From: an uncultured Bacteroidaceae bacterium
GTDB lineage: Bacteria > Bacteroidota > Bacteroidia > Bacteroidales > Bacteroidaceae
NCBI GenBank assembly: GCA_905234735.1
Contig: CAJOJA010000002.1
Coordinates: 1-64,000, forward strand
Length of the DNA stretch: 64,000 nt
Direction: 5' to 3'
Shown: positions 42,020 through 51,496 of the stretch, piece by piece
How positions within the stretch are numbered: the stretch's first letter is position 1
How the letters are laid out: every line of letters begins with the position of its first letter
The notes under the pieces: model-generated
Seen by the model: the letters and a program-made list of their open reading frames with translations, nothing else
What the model was told of the DNA's origin: nothing
Database searches by the model: none
Made by a program: the position numbers and the translations under genes

Positions 42020-44395
42020 ATGAAAAAAAATCTTTTATATATTTTTTTGAGCATTAATTCGGTTTGTCATGCTCAGATTTGCCCCGATAATAACCATCCT
42101 CATATTATCGATTTAGGTTTACCCAGTGGAACGAGATGGGCATGTTGCAATATGGATGCTTCTAAACCTACAGATGAAGGTGGTTATTATGCATGGGGGG
42201 AAACATTCGTGAAGGATGTTTATGATTGGAGTAGCTATTCTTTATGTGAAGGGAATTCTTCTACTTGTGAAAAATTGGACAATATCTCAGGTTCTATAAA
42301 TGATGTGGCTTATGTCAAATGGGGTAGAGGATGGCATATGCCATCAAGCAGGCAATTTGCAGAACTAGTCCAGATGTGTTCTGTATCATACATGAAAATT
42401 GATAATGTTGCTGGAAATATGGTTGTGGGTCCTAATGGAAACTGTATCTTTTTTCCACTTTCCGGAAGAAAAATTGGTAAAGATGTGGCATATTACGGCT
42501 ATAGTGGTGACCTATGGGGAAATGCTTCAAGTCAGGATATTGCAGGTGTTTTAGCACAGAGCTATAATGAAATTTATTTGACCACCACAAATCGTTGCGA
42601 AGGCCTCAATGTCAGAGCGGTAATGGATGGTGTTCCAACTTACAAAACTGCTAAGGACATTATAAAAGAAAATGGATTCAAATCGAGTGTTAGCCCACTA
42701 TTGACAACGCAATGGACCAAATGGGGCGCTGAAAATTCGTTGTTACCTTTTGTTGATGAAAATAAAACAGAACATGCTGCCACTGGGTGTGGAGTTACAG
42801 CATTGGGACAAATATTGAAATTCTGGCAATATCCAACTCATGGGATTGGTGAAAATTACTATGCATGGAAGAATTCATATGAAGTTGATCCTGTTATTCT
42901 TTATACTGACTATAGTAATTCATATTACGATTGGCAAAATATGATTTCTGTGTATGAAAATAACAATACAGTTTCCCAAAAACAATCTGATGCTGTCGGA
43001 AAGCTGATGTATGATATCGCCGTTGCATTAGAAGTTAAACTTGCTGGTGGAGCAGGGGGTGGAACACAGATAGAATACATACACACCGTACTGAAAAGAT
43101 TTTTTGGTTACAATCCCCACATGCAATTGCTACGGCAAAAAAATCAAGGTCTTAATGAAATGCTCAAGTTAATCTATAATGAACTCTCGGAAGGACGCCC
43201 AGTTTTGATGGGTGGTACTTGTAATGGAGCTAATCATATTTTCATAGCAGATGGATATGACGAAGAAGGCCTTGTTCACTTAAATTTGGGGCATGCCAAC
43301 CGCAAAGGCGAAGACAAATTCTATAATTTAGCGGAGCATGGTCAGACTTATACTGAAAATATACGTATGATTATTGGCATCAGTCCGCAAGAAATACAAT
43401 CTCCAATTACTTCTGTACAGGTGTCTTCACCAGGGAAACTTTTAGATGATTTAGGAGGTTTAAGCAATGCTCAACGAGTAACAAGAATAAAAATAACAGG
43501 TACAATTAACGCAACAGATATTGCACTATTAGGTCAACTTTCCCAGACTACCACAGGTCAACTCTCATATATTGATTTATCTGATTGTACCATAGAGAAC
43601 AATGTACTTCCTGCGAAAGCTTTTGCCACAGGTGATGAATATAACTATACGCTCCAAAAAATTATTTTGCCAGAGGGATTAAAGGAGATCGGCGACAATG
43701 CTTTTCTTGAATGTAGGGGATTATATGATGTTAATCTTCCTAGTACTTTAACCCGAATTGGTAACTATGCATTCCAAGATTGCAGATATCTTCGAGAATT
43801 ATTTATACCTAAAGGTCTTTCTAAAATGGGATCTAACCCGTTTATATACGATAAATTGAGTAAATTAACCATTGAAGAAGGAAATGCTTATTACGTAATA
43901 AAAAATGATGCTATAATAAGTAAAGATGGTACAACTTTCATTGCTCTTCCACTTATGCCACAAGGTGATTACATAATTCCTCAAGGGGTACGAAGAGTAA
44001 ATATTGCAGCCATCTCTGAAGGATTCAGACTCAACAGTATATCATTTCCTGCTACAATAACAAGTCTGAATAGCAAAACTTTTTATGGGTATACAACTTT
44101 AACAGATATGTATTTTTATAGTGAGAATGCACCTATGGCTTTTACAACAGATAATGTAAAAAAATGCATTATTCACGTACCTTATGGTTGCAAGGAAGAA
44201 TATGCCCAAAAAGGATGGGATAAATTTGCTGCTATTATTGATGACTGTGATGTCGAATCAAATAATGTTGTTTCTTTACCAACTGAAAATAAGGGACAGG
44301 AAGATGATCTCTACTCATTACAAGGCATTAAAATCAAGGGGAATAATAAAGGTGGTGTTATTGTTAAGAAGGGAAAAAAATTTGTTACCAAATAG
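42020..44395 (+). CDS. Secreted C10 (streptopain-type) cysteine protease with N-terminal FSMP-like and C-terminal leucine-rich repeat domains
   Basis: 791 residues. A signal peptide is at 1-18. At about 28-205 lies a domain like the Fibrobacter major paralogous/DUF1566 type (HIIDLGLPSGTRWACCNM, GWHMPSSRQF). The C10 peptidase domain is at about 220-455 with nucleophile Cys257 (HAATGCGVTALGQILKFW) and His406 (GANHIFIADGYDEEG). The usual HVNWGWGG motif after the histidine reads HLNLGHANRKG, so the Trp is lost although the Asn is kept. BspA-like LRR_5 repeats follow (EIGDNAFLECRGLYDVNLPS, RIGNYAFQDCRYL). The tail is LYSLQGIKI...GKKFVTK. It is AT-rich compared with flanking genes, suggesting acquisition. 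No serpin-like or Spi-type inhibitor is adjacent. A structured RNA with terminator lies just upstream. Confidence 0.88.
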   Translation: MKKNLLYIFLSINSVCHAQICPDNNHPHIIDLGLPSGTRWACCNMDASKPTDEGGYYAWGETFVKDVYDWSSYSLCEGNSSTCEKLDNISGSINDVAYVKWGRGWHMPSSRQFAELVQMCSVSYMKIDNVAGNMVVGPNGNCIFFPLSGRKIGKDVAYYGYSGDLWGNASSQDIAGVLAQSYNEIYLTTTNRCEGLNVRAVMDGVPTYKTAKDIIKENGFKSSVSPLLTTQWTKWGAENSLLPFVDENKTEHAATGCGVTALGQILKFWQYPTHGIGENYYAWKNSYEVDPVILYTDYSNSYYDWQNMISVYENNNTVSQKQSDAVGKLMYDIAVALEVKLAGGAGGGTQIEYIHTVLKRFFGYNPHMQLLRQKNQGLNEMLKLIYNELSEGRPVLMGGTCNGANHIFIADGYDEEGLVHLNLGHANRKGEDKFYNLAEHGQTYTENIRMIIGISPQEIQSPITSVQVSSPGKLLDDLGGLSNAQRVTRIKITGTINATDIALLGQLSQTTTGQLSYIDLSDCTIENNVLPAKAFATGDEYNYTLQKIILPEGLKEIGDNAFLECRGLYDVNLPSTLTRIGNYAFQDCRYLRELFIPKGLSKMGSNPFIYDKLSKLTIEEGNAYYVIKNDAIISKDGTTFIALPLMPQGDYIIPQGVRRVNIAAISEGFRLNSISFPATITSLNSKTFYGYTTLTDMYFYSENAPMAFTTDNVKKCIIHVPYGCKEEYAQKGWDKFAAIIDDCDVESNNVVSLPTENKGQEDDLYSLQGIKIKGNNKGGVIVKKGKKFVTK

Positions 44396-44469
44396 GAGTA
44401 TTATTCTCTGTGTTGACAAATTCACAATCTGTACGTACTGAATGAAGGTTTTTGCAATCCGCTTATACG

Positions 44470-44511
44470 AAAAAAGGACTCAATCCCAATGCAGGGTTGA
44501 GTCCTTTTTTA
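44470..44511 (+). terminator. Terminator after the C10 protease
   Basis: Stem AAAAAAGGACTCAA/TTGAGTCCTTTTTT with a loop of about 13 nt, 75 bp after the stop. Confidence 0.9.
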
Positions 44512-44568
44512 TCCTTTGACATATCTTCATTCATTACTTATTTTCGTTAGATATGGGAAAATTTTTGT

Positions 44569-45193
44569 TATTGCTGTCCGCTAAAACTTTTTACATTATC
44601 ATAAAAAACAGTCAGCAAATCGTATCTACTAGGGTTTTTTGCTTAAAATAATATCACAATCTCACTTTTTAATGTTTATCTACTTGATATACAAATCAGT
44701 AATAGAGTGAGATTAGGGTGTGAGATTTCGGTGATATTATGATATTTCTTTGCTAAAACGCTTGTATACGCAACTATTTTTCTATCTTTGTATCGTCGCT
44801 GCGGGTTGATAGTCGTGAGGCTACGGGTCGATAGTCGTGAGTCAACGGGATGTGTGTCGCGAGACAACGCGTAGCAGGGATTGAGACAATACGTCGTTGG
44901 AGCCTCGACAATACTAGGTTTGAGGCCCGACAATACTATGACCGAGGCTCGGACATTAGTAGGACGCAGCGTCGTGCCATACGAAGTCTATGGAGTGAGA
45001 TTTCTTGGAAACCTCACCTAATATCACTGCGAAATCTCACTTTGCAAGCTGCTGTCTATCAGACGATAAGTATACGAAAAGTGAGATTGTGATATTTTTT
45101 TCGGGTAAACTTTTCATGTAGAGGATTGCAGTCAGCGAGCCGTAGTCTCTTAATATGCCGGATGCAGAAGTCTATGTTTAGCGGACAGCAATA
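44569..45193. mobile_element. 625-bp non-coding inverted-repeat element (MITE-like) carrying a 22-bp minisatellite
   Basis: The ends are perfect 17-bp inverted repeats, TATTGCTGTCCGCTAAA at 44569-44585 and its reverse complement at 45177-45193; a TA at each outer edge could be part of the repeat or a target duplication. Inside is a second perfect 20-bp inverted pair (44650-44669 and 45077-45096, AATATCACAATCTCACTTTT), and each of these arms can also pair locally with a nearby AGTGAGATT...GTGATATT, giving two terminal hairpins. A -7 box TATCTTTG at 44783-44790 points into eight 22-bp units. There is no transposase or credible gene. The layout recalls the BrickBuilt MITE of Porphyromonas gingivalis, which also holds a tandem minisatellite. 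It accounts for most of the 886-bp gap between the protease and the glycosyltransferase. Confidence 0.8.
44798..44973. repeat. 22-bp minisatellite, eight units, locus D
   Basis: Eight consecutive units of exactly 22 bp. The first two differ at only two positions (unit 1 starts GCTGCGGGTTGATAGTCG, unit 2 GCTACGGGTCGATAGTCG). Units 5-7 all begin ACAATAC and end in GCCTCG, GCCCG or GCTCG. It starts 7 bp after a -7 box, so a transcript from that promoter would begin at the array. Confidence 0.88.
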
Positions 45194-45239
45194 TTACAAA
45201 ATAAAGGTACACATGGCGAAAATATTGCAATGTTTTTTG

Positions 45240-45247
45240 TACCTTTG
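45240..45247 (+). promoter_or_regulatory. -7 box for the glycosyltransferase
   Basis: TACCTTTG, 34 bp before the start and 46 bp outside the right end of the inverted-repeat element. Confidence 0.65.
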
Positions 45248-45281
45248 TCTGCTTAAAGTGAGAAAGTGAGTATAATAAAGT

Positions 45282-46190
45282 ATGTCACCACTCGTAACCA
45301 TAGCCATTCCTGCATATAAGGCTGGACGTCTGCACGGGAGCATTGCCTCGGCATTGAGCCAGACGTATGCCAATGTGGAGGTAGTCGTCGTCAACGACCA
45401 GTCGCCGGAGGATGTGGAGGCGGTTGTACGCAGTTTCGACGACCCGCGCATTCGCTATTTCGTGAACGAGCAAAACCTGGGCAAGGGTGACCCTTCGCGC
45501 AACTGGAACGAGTGTCTGCGCCGTGCTCGTGGCGAGTGGTTCTGTCTCTTGTGCGACGACGACCAGTATGCCCCCACGTTTGTGTCATCGATGCTGGAGT
45601 TGGCCGAGCACTACCCCCAGTGCAATGTACTGCGTTCCTGCGTCCGAGTTATAGATGGGGCAGGAAGGGAGGTGAGTACATACCCCCCGTCGCCTGAATG
45701 GGAGAGTCTCGAGGACTACCTTTGGGACTTCTATCACAGCCGTCGCCGCCAGACCATCAGTGAGTTCATGCTGCGTACCTCCACGATGCGTCAGGCCGGA
45801 GGCTATGTACCGCTACCCTATGCTTGGGGCACCGACAACCTATCTATTTTCAGTTTTGCCCAGCACGGAGGCATAGCGTCTACGACGGAATGCCTGACCA
45901 CATTTTGCGACAGCGGCGACAACATTTCGTCAGACGCGCTCCACATGGATGAGAAGTTAGCCGCCTTCCGGCAATACATCGTGGCCACAAAGCGCATGGT
46001 CCGGGAGCTGCACTTTGAGCGCAGTGCCAGTCTGCTTTCCGTCATCGATGCCTATTATCGTAGGGCGTGCGTGGCACACATGATGGAGGCCGACCGCCAG
46101 GCCTTTTGGTCAATCGTTTCCCGTCGTCGTCAACTGTCCGTTTCGGTAGCGGTTGTCCTTCGTGCCCTGTTGAGACGTTGCCTACGTTAA
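45282..46190 (+). CDS. Family 2 glycosyltransferase
   Basis: 302 residues. The GT-A start is VTIAIPAYKAGRLHGSIASA, then VEVVVVNDQSPE, and the DxD-type metal and nucleotide-sugar site WFCLLCDDDQYAP. No TM helix is evident, so a cytoplasmic or peripheral enzyme that transfers a sugar to a surface glycan or lipid. It has its own promoter and no glycan gene beside it; acceptor and sugar are unknown. GC content returns to the level of the core genome here. Confidence 0.9.
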   Translation: MSPLVTIAIPAYKAGRLHGSIASALSQTYANVEVVVVNDQSPEDVEAVVRSFDDPRIRYFVNEQNLGKGDPSRNWNECLRRARGEWFCLLCDDDQYAPTFVSSMLELAEHYPQCNVLRSCVRVIDGAGREVSTYPPSPEWESLEDYLWDFYHSRRRQTISEFMLRTSTMRQAGGYVPLPYAWGTDNLSIFSFAQHGGIASTTECLTTFCDSGDNISSDALHMDEKLAAFRQYIVATKRMVRELHFERSASLLSVIDAYYRRACVAHMMEADRQAFWSIVSRRRQLSVSVAVVLRALLRRCLR

Positions 46191-46273
46191 TGAATGGAGC
46201 GATAATATTTCAAAAATATAGGTGTTGTGAGTAAATAATTTTAGAGTTTTTTGTGCGATTCCGTAATAATTGT

Positions 46274-46281
46274 TAACTTTG
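46274..46281 (+). promoter_or_regulatory. -7 box for the four-gene envelope cluster
   Basis: TAACTTTG, 50 bp before the start at 46332. It lies downstream of the in-frame ATG at 46251, excluding that start. Confidence 0.7.
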
Positions 46282-46331
46282 CAGCGTTTGTCGCCGTAAG
46301 GCGAAGGAGAGAGTATAAAAGATTCCAAATT

Positions 46332-48227
46332 ATGAAATATTTTTCAAGTAGAATGGATTTAACTGGTAGTCAGTTGGTGGGAGTCACCGGCTGGTGGAGA
46401 TTGCTTTTTGTCGTGTGTATGTTTTTGTGTCCGTTGAAGAGCGAAGCTCAGGGAATAGGGCCGAAGGAGTGGCAGGCCATACAGAAGAATCCCGATTACA
46501 TTATCGGTATGGGCATGAGTAACTCGCTGGAGACTTCTCGCCAGATGGCACAGAACGACCTTGCCAGTAAGATTTCGACAAAGGTAGAGTCGCAGTTCGA
46601 CTACCTCATCAATCAGAAAACGGAGGGGAAGAATGTTACCTCTTCGTCCAAGATGGAAAACATCATGCGCTCTTACTCGTCCGTGACGTTGAACAACGTG
46701 TCGGAGTATATTGCCAAGGAGAAGGGCCAGATAGTGGTCTACCGCTACATGAAGAACAGCGATCTCCGCAGTATGTTCCGCCGTCGGGCAAACCTGGCCC
46801 GGAAATGGGCAAGAGAGGCCGCTGACCGTGAAAGAGAGGGAAAGATAGGCGACGCCCTTCAGAACTATTATTGGTCGCTGGCCTTGTTGCGCAGTTGCCC
46901 TAACGGTGATTTGGAGGAATTGGGTGAGGACATGACGATGAAGGAAGCCTTTCAGCGCGTGAAGGACATCCTGTCTGAAATCTCCGTCAAGGCCGTATCC
47001 GTCGAGAAGGATGCTACTTCGCAAAACGTGACACTGGCCGTCACCTATAAGGGAAAGCCGGCCGTTAACTTCAACTACAAATATTCTCCCGATGGGAAAA
47101 CGTTCTCGTCCGTATACACTGTCAAGGATGGTGCGGGTCTGTTGGAGCTTCCCGCTAATGCAAAAACGTCCAAACTGAAAATTTATGCCGAGTACGAGTG
47201 CCGCGAGGAGGCTAATATCCATCCGGATTTGTACAGCGTGATGGAGTCCACCGACCCTGTTCCCTTCAAGGAGGCTGTTCTGATGGTGGACGCGAAGGAA
47301 TGCACTCAGCAGTCCGCGGACTATGAAATGCAGATATCCAAGGCCACGCCTCCCACATCGTCTACAGTCAGCGAGGCTCCCACGTCACAGACTCCGCAGG
47401 AGCTGAATCGCTATCTGCCTACGATGCAACGGATTGAAAAGGCTATGAACCAGCACGACTATTCCACCCTGAGGGATTGCTTCACGGAAAGCGGTTGGGA
47501 CATGTTCAGCAAACTCGTTGCATACGGCGATGCCCGTCTGTTGCGCTCGCCAGAGGTTCAGTTCTTCCAGGATAGGGACTTGATGGTCTGCCGGAGCTTC
47601 CCCATGAGTTTCACGTTTAAGAACAATCGTCGAAAGTTCACGGAGGACGTGGTCTTCTATTTGGACGCCTCCGGCAAGGTCTGCGAGGTAGCTTTCGGAC
47701 TGGAGCAAGTTGCCGTTAACGACATCATGAACCGTGGCGACTGGAGTCTGGAGGCTCGTCAGGTGATGATTCATTTCCTGGAGACATACAAGACGGCCTA
47801 CGCCCTGAAGCGTTTTGAGTATATCAACAGTATTTTCTCTAACGAGGCCCTCATCATTACGGGTTCCATCGTAAAGGCCACCGGTCAGAAAGAGATGAAT
47901 CCGGCCAAGATGCAGCATGTGAAGTACACCCGTCAGACCAAGGAACAATACATGGCCAATCTGAAGAAGTGTTTTGCCGGCAACGAATACATCAATATTC
48001 ATTTTGCCGACAATGTCGTACGGCGCTCCCATACCAAGCCGGACATCTATGGCATTCAGATCAAGCAGGACTATTTCTCTTCGTCCTATGGCGATACGGG
48101 CTATCTCTTCCTACTCATCGACTTCTCCAATCCCGATGCGCCACTCATCCACGTGCGCACATGGCAGCCCGACAACGATCCCAACATACGCGACGGACGC
48201 ATAGGCATTGCCGATTTCCTCTTGTAG
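46332..48227 (+). CDS. LPP20-domain exported protein
   Basis: 631 residues from the ATG at 46332. The N-terminal export signal is atypically long (hydrophobic WWRLLFVVCMFLCPL, then SEAQG). At about residues 40-160 an LPP20-like domain is seen (PKEWQAIQKNPDYIIGMGMS, RQMAQNDLASKISTKVES). A TPR-like helical segment follows (REGKIGDALQNYYWSLALL), then beta domains and a Pro/Ser/Thr linker near residue 345, and a C-terminal globular part. LPP20-type domains occur in outer-membrane lipoproteins; here no lipobox is clear. It starts an operon with the PEGA barrel and two lipoproteins. Role unknown; an envelope assembly or sensing complex is an inference from context. Confidence 0.7.
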   Translation: MKYFSSRMDLTGSQLVGVTGWWRLLFVVCMFLCPLKSEAQGIGPKEWQAIQKNPDYIIGMGMSNSLETSRQMAQNDLASKISTKVESQFDYLINQKTEGKNVTSSSKMENIMRSYSSVTLNNVSEYIAKEKGQIVVYRYMKNSDLRSMFRRRANLARKWAREAADREREGKIGDALQNYYWSLALLRSCPNGDLEELGEDMTMKEAFQRVKDILSEISVKAVSVEKDATSQNVTLAVTYKGKPAVNFNYKYSPDGKTFSSVYTVKDGAGLLELPANAKTSKLKIYAEYECREEANIHPDLYSVMESTDPVPFKEAVLMVDAKECTQQSADYEMQISKATPPTSSTVSEAPTSQTPQELNRYLPTMQRIEKAMNQHDYSTLRDCFTESGWDMFSKLVAYGDARLLRSPEVQFFQDRDLMVCRSFPMSFTFKNNRRKFTEDVVFYLDASGKVCEVAFGLEQVAVNDIMNRGDWSLEARQVMIHFLETYKTAYALKRFEYINSIFSNEALIITGSIVKATGQKEMNPAKMQHVKYTRQTKEQYMANLKKCFAGNEYINIHFADNVVRRSHTKPDIYGIQIKQDYFSSSYGDTGYLFLLIDFSNPDAPLIHVRTWQPDNDPNIRDGRIGIADFLL

Positions 48228-48263
48228 CATACTCATAATATAAAATATAAAAAGAAGAAACTT

Positions 48264-50027
48264 ATGAATGGAAGTTTGAAAAAACTGATTGTCGCATTGG
48301 TAATGGGACTGTTACTGTGCGACGTTGCCTATGCGCAAAAGACAATGGACGTGGCCAAGTTCACACGAATGGACAATGACCTTATGGCTCGCGTAACCAA
48401 GCCTGTCCGCGACAAGGACGAGGGCAAGCTCTGTGCCCTTATCCGTGTGGTCACCAATCTTGAAAGCTTGGATTTCCGTGCCGATGCCTTGGGCATTGTA
48501 GCGCAGGAAAAACACAATGGCGAGTATTGGCTCTATGTTCCCTACGGAGCACGCAGTTTGTCGTTCGCCCATCAGGGCTATTTCCCCCTGCTTTATCAGT
48601 ATCCGCAGGCCATTGAGGAAGGTGTGGTTTACGAACTGCGTCTGAACAGCTTCGATACGGCAACGGGAGCTGCTGCACAGAACCTGACCACCCAGATGTT
48701 CGTGCTGACCCACAATCCGGACGATGCAAAGGTCTACATCGACGACATGGAGGTAGCCTCCGAGCATGGTGTCTTTGCTGCCATGATGAGCAAGGGCGAA
48801 CACACCTATAAGGTTGTAGCCGACCAATACGAGGAGGCAGAGGGCAGTTTTGCCTTGGCCGACCAGCCCGTACGCGAATCCGTTACCCTTCAGCCCCTTT
48901 TTGCCACCATGCAGATTTTCACCCTTCCCGACAACGACTTCGATATTTCGCTGAATGGTGAAAAGGTGGGCGTTTCGCCCTACAAGAGCGGCCGTCTGGA
49001 ACCCGGCAATTATCGCGTCCACATCGAGAAGAAGGACTTTTATCCTGTCGACACGCTGGTTCGTCTGCGCGAGGGCGACAACATTCAGTTCACCTGCAAG
49101 CTGACGTCGTTCTCCGACAGTCTGTTCTATAACCGCGAACTGGGTGGTCACCGCGTTTCCTTCGGTGTCAACGTGGGTTATCTGATGCCCTTCGTTTCGT
49201 CCAGTGCCAGCGGTTTCACGGGAAGTCCCGTCAACTATGCGCTGGCTAACGAAGAAGAGAATGTCGACTATTCCTCCAAAGTAGGTTTCACGGCTGGTCT
49301 CATGATGGACATCAAGCTTTACAAGAACTTCTACCTGATGGCAGGTGTCAACTATACGCAGTACAAGTACAAGAACGCGTTCAACCATACGTTTGATGAC
49401 TTCATCGTCCAGACTTTCAATAACACTGTCTATCGTGGACAGATGAAGACGGACTATAAGGAGAACTACACCCTGCATGCCATCGAAATCCCCATCCTGG
49501 CTTCCTATCGCTTCGTGCTCACGAAGCACTCCAGTCTCCACCTGAACCTCGGTCCGTACATCAGCTACGGTATTTCTGCCAAGATGGGTCTCTCCGGTAC
49601 GGCCGATAGCAAAGGTGAAACTTACGACCGGACGGTAGGCCAGCAGTACGATACTCAAAAGGGCAAGTTCACGCAAACCTACCACACCAGCGGCAACTTC
49701 GACCTCTACTCCAAGAGTCTTGGTTACGTAAAGACTATCGAAAATGGTGTAGGTCTGGGTGGCGAAGTGCAGAACGACTACGACTTTGATGCCTCTCCCT
49801 ATAAGCGTTTCAACCTTGGCCTGAAGCTGGGTGTCACGTATGAACTTCGCGGTTTCCAGTTGAGTGTGGGTTATAACCTACAACTTACCAACATGGCCAA
49901 CAGCAAGTTCTGGGAGTCCTCCCGTGTTCCCGTCTTCAACAACCAGGTGGGCAACAACAACATGAGCGGCTACAAGCATCGCATCCACTCGTTGGAGATT
50001 AAGCTGGGTTATTTCCTGAGATATTAA
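48264..50027 (+). CDS. PEGA-domain outer-membrane barrel protein
   Basis: 587 residues. Signal peptide at 1-24 (ending AYAQ). Two PEGA-type beta modules are seen (NPDDAKVYIDDMEVASEHG and PDNDFDISLNGEKVGVSPYK), then a C-terminal barrel of about 280 residues starting HRVSFGVNVGYLMPF and ending IKLGYFLRY, a typical outer-membrane end. PEGA domains are found in surface and peptidoglycan-facing proteins. Second gene of the cluster, 36 bp after the LPP20 gene. The barrel tail suggests the other products assemble at the outer membrane. Confidence 0.8.
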   Translation: MNGSLKKLIVALVMGLLLCDVAYAQKTMDVAKFTRMDNDLMARVTKPVRDKDEGKLCALIRVVTNLESLDFRADALGIVAQEKHNGEYWLYVPYGARSLSFAHQGYFPLLYQYPQAIEEGVVYELRLNSFDTATGAAAQNLTTQMFVLTHNPDDAKVYIDDMEVASEHGVFAAMMSKGEHTYKVVADQYEEAEGSFALADQPVRESVTLQPLFATMQIFTLPDNDFDISLNGEKVGVSPYKSGRLEPGNYRVHIEKKDFYPVDTLVRLREGDNIQFTCKLTSFSDSLFYNRELGGHRVSFGVNVGYLMPFVSSSASGFTGSPVNYALANEEENVDYSSKVGFTAGLMMDIKLYKNFYLMAGVNYTQYKYKNAFNHTFDDFIVQTFNNTVYRGQMKTDYKENYTLHAIEIPILASYRFVLTKHSSLHLNLGPYISYGISAKMGLSGTADSKGETYDRTVGQQYDTQKGKFTQTYHTSGNFDLYSKSLGYVKTIENGVGLGGEVQNDYDFDASPYKRFNLGLKLGVTYELRGFQLSVGYNLQLTNMANSKFWESSRVPVFNNQVGNNNMSGYKHRIHSLEIKLGYFLRY

Positions 50028-50057
50028 TTTTAACTCAATTTCTAAAATACTTAAATT

Positions 50058-51461
50058 ATGAAGTACATTAAAAATCTTTTTGTCCTGGTCATCTCGTTAA
50101 TGGCCGGAATGTCTTTGGTCGGCTGTGCAGACGACATTGTCAAGGAACGCCCGATTTCAAACGGTCGTACCATCATTGGTGAGTGGTTGGAAGTCTCTGC
50201 CGAGGGGAATTTCAAAACCTACGGAACCAGCAAGTATAATCAGGACAACACTGTTGATATGTGGTTAGCTCTATTAGATGTTCCGAGCAGCTTCTATTAT
50301 AACTACGCAGGCACCTATACGCTGGACGGGAATACCCTGACTCAGAAATATGCTAATCCTATGACGGGTGAAAACGTGACCGAAGTCTACACCGTTGACG
50401 TGAAAGACAAGTACACGATGACCATAACCGCTCCCAAGAACAATTCTACCTCCACCGCCCACCGCGTTGTGGACACCTATGAGGTTAAGGTTGGAGAACG
50501 CCGCTCGTTCTTCATTCTTGACAGTTATTTCTCGGCAACCTCATATCAGTCTACCGACGAGAGCATAGCTCGCGTGGAGGCCGATGGTACGATTATTGCC
50601 GTAAGGCGTGGTCTGGCCTTTATCAGTGCCACCTCCAGCGCAGGCACAGCCGTCATCCGCGTCGTCGTAACTGACCCGAACAATTACATTGACGACTTCA
50701 TGTCCTTCATGGGCGGTTCTATCAACGACGTGACTGCCGTGTATGGCAACGACTATATTGAGACCCAGAGTCAAGGTGTCCTGACCGAACGTACATACGC
50801 CCTGCTCGACGAAAGGATAGAAAACGTTATCTTTGGATACGCTTCAGGAAAGGTGTTAACGGCTACGGCAACCGTCCGCGAGGGAGTGGACAAAGATGCC
50901 ATCTTCGAATTGTTCAACAAAAGGTACACTCCTGTTTCTGTCAGCAAGACCTCAGGCCAGTATTCTACAGTGAAGGATGGACAGAAATATGCCATCTACT
51001 ATTTCCCCGGCCAGAGTATGGTTGTCTATATGATAGACCTGACGAATCCTGACGATGATGACGACAAGTTCTCTGATGAGGACTATAAGCAGTATGAATC
51101 GCTGTTGCTGATGGGTACAGCCGATGCTGCTGCTGATTATCTGGGACATGGTGAGTTTACGGAGGAGGAATTGGAAGACGGCTACTTCGATTACGACATC
51201 CCTGATAACGAAATCTTCAGCAGCCTTACGGTTATGTTCAACGAAGATCCCGATGACGAAGAGTATATGCAAATCACTACCATCCAGCTGATGACGAAGG
51301 CCAACATTTCGAAGGCCGACATTGAAGAGTGGTACAAAGAACACTATCAGGTGTACAACGAACTGAACTACTACAACGACGATCCTCGCTACTACATCTA
51401 CTTTAGAGAAAAGGGTGCCCGTTGTTTCGTTTATTATAGTTTCAGACCCACCAAGAAATAG
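50058..51461 (+). CDS. Lipoprotein with bacterial Ig-like (Big2) domain
   Basis: 467 residues. Lipoprotein signal MSLVGCADD (Cys22). A Big2-like Ig strand pattern lies near residues 150-205 (STDESIARVEADGTIIAVRRG, LAFISATSSAGTAVIRVVV). A lipocalin-like opening (TIIGEWLEVSAEGNFKTYG) precedes it. The C-terminal part is acidic (PDDDDDKFSDEDYKQYE). No catalytic motif. It has the same architecture as the next gene, so the two are probably paralogues by duplication. Acidic Asp/Glu after the lipid cysteine fits surface-exposed lipoproteins in Bacteroidetes. Confidence 0.75.
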   Translation: MKYIKNLFVLVISLMAGMSLVGCADDIVKERPISNGRTIIGEWLEVSAEGNFKTYGTSKYNQDNTVDMWLALLDVPSSFYYNYAGTYTLDGNTLTQKYANPMTGENVTEVYTVDVKDKYTMTITAPKNNSTSTAHRVVDTYEVKVGERRSFFILDSYFSATSYQSTDESIARVEADGTIIAVRRGLAFISATSSAGTAVIRVVVTDPNNYIDDFMSFMGGSINDVTAVYGNDYIETQSQGVLTERTYALLDERIENVIFGYASGKVLTATATVREGVDKDAIFELFNKRYTPVSVSKTSGQYSTVKDGQKYAIYYFPGQSMVVYMIDLTNPDDDDDKFSDEDYKQYESLLLMGTADAAADYLGHGEFTEEELEDGYFDYDIPDNEIFSSLTVMFNEDPDDEEYMQITTIQLMTKANISKADIEEWYKEHYQVYNELNYYNDDPRYYIYFREKGARCFVYYSFRPTKK

Positions 51462-51496
51462 TAACAGATACGAGTTCTCATTTTAAGTAGGAACGA

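Noticed and set aside
44798-44973. Periodic array that could be taken for a CRISPR
   Set aside because: Units are contiguous 22-bp imperfect repeats with no constant repeat and unique spacers, and no cas genes are in the window.
44850-45092. 80-codon frame across the minisatellite
   Set aside because: It is made mostly of the repeat units and hairpin arm; no start context or known motif.
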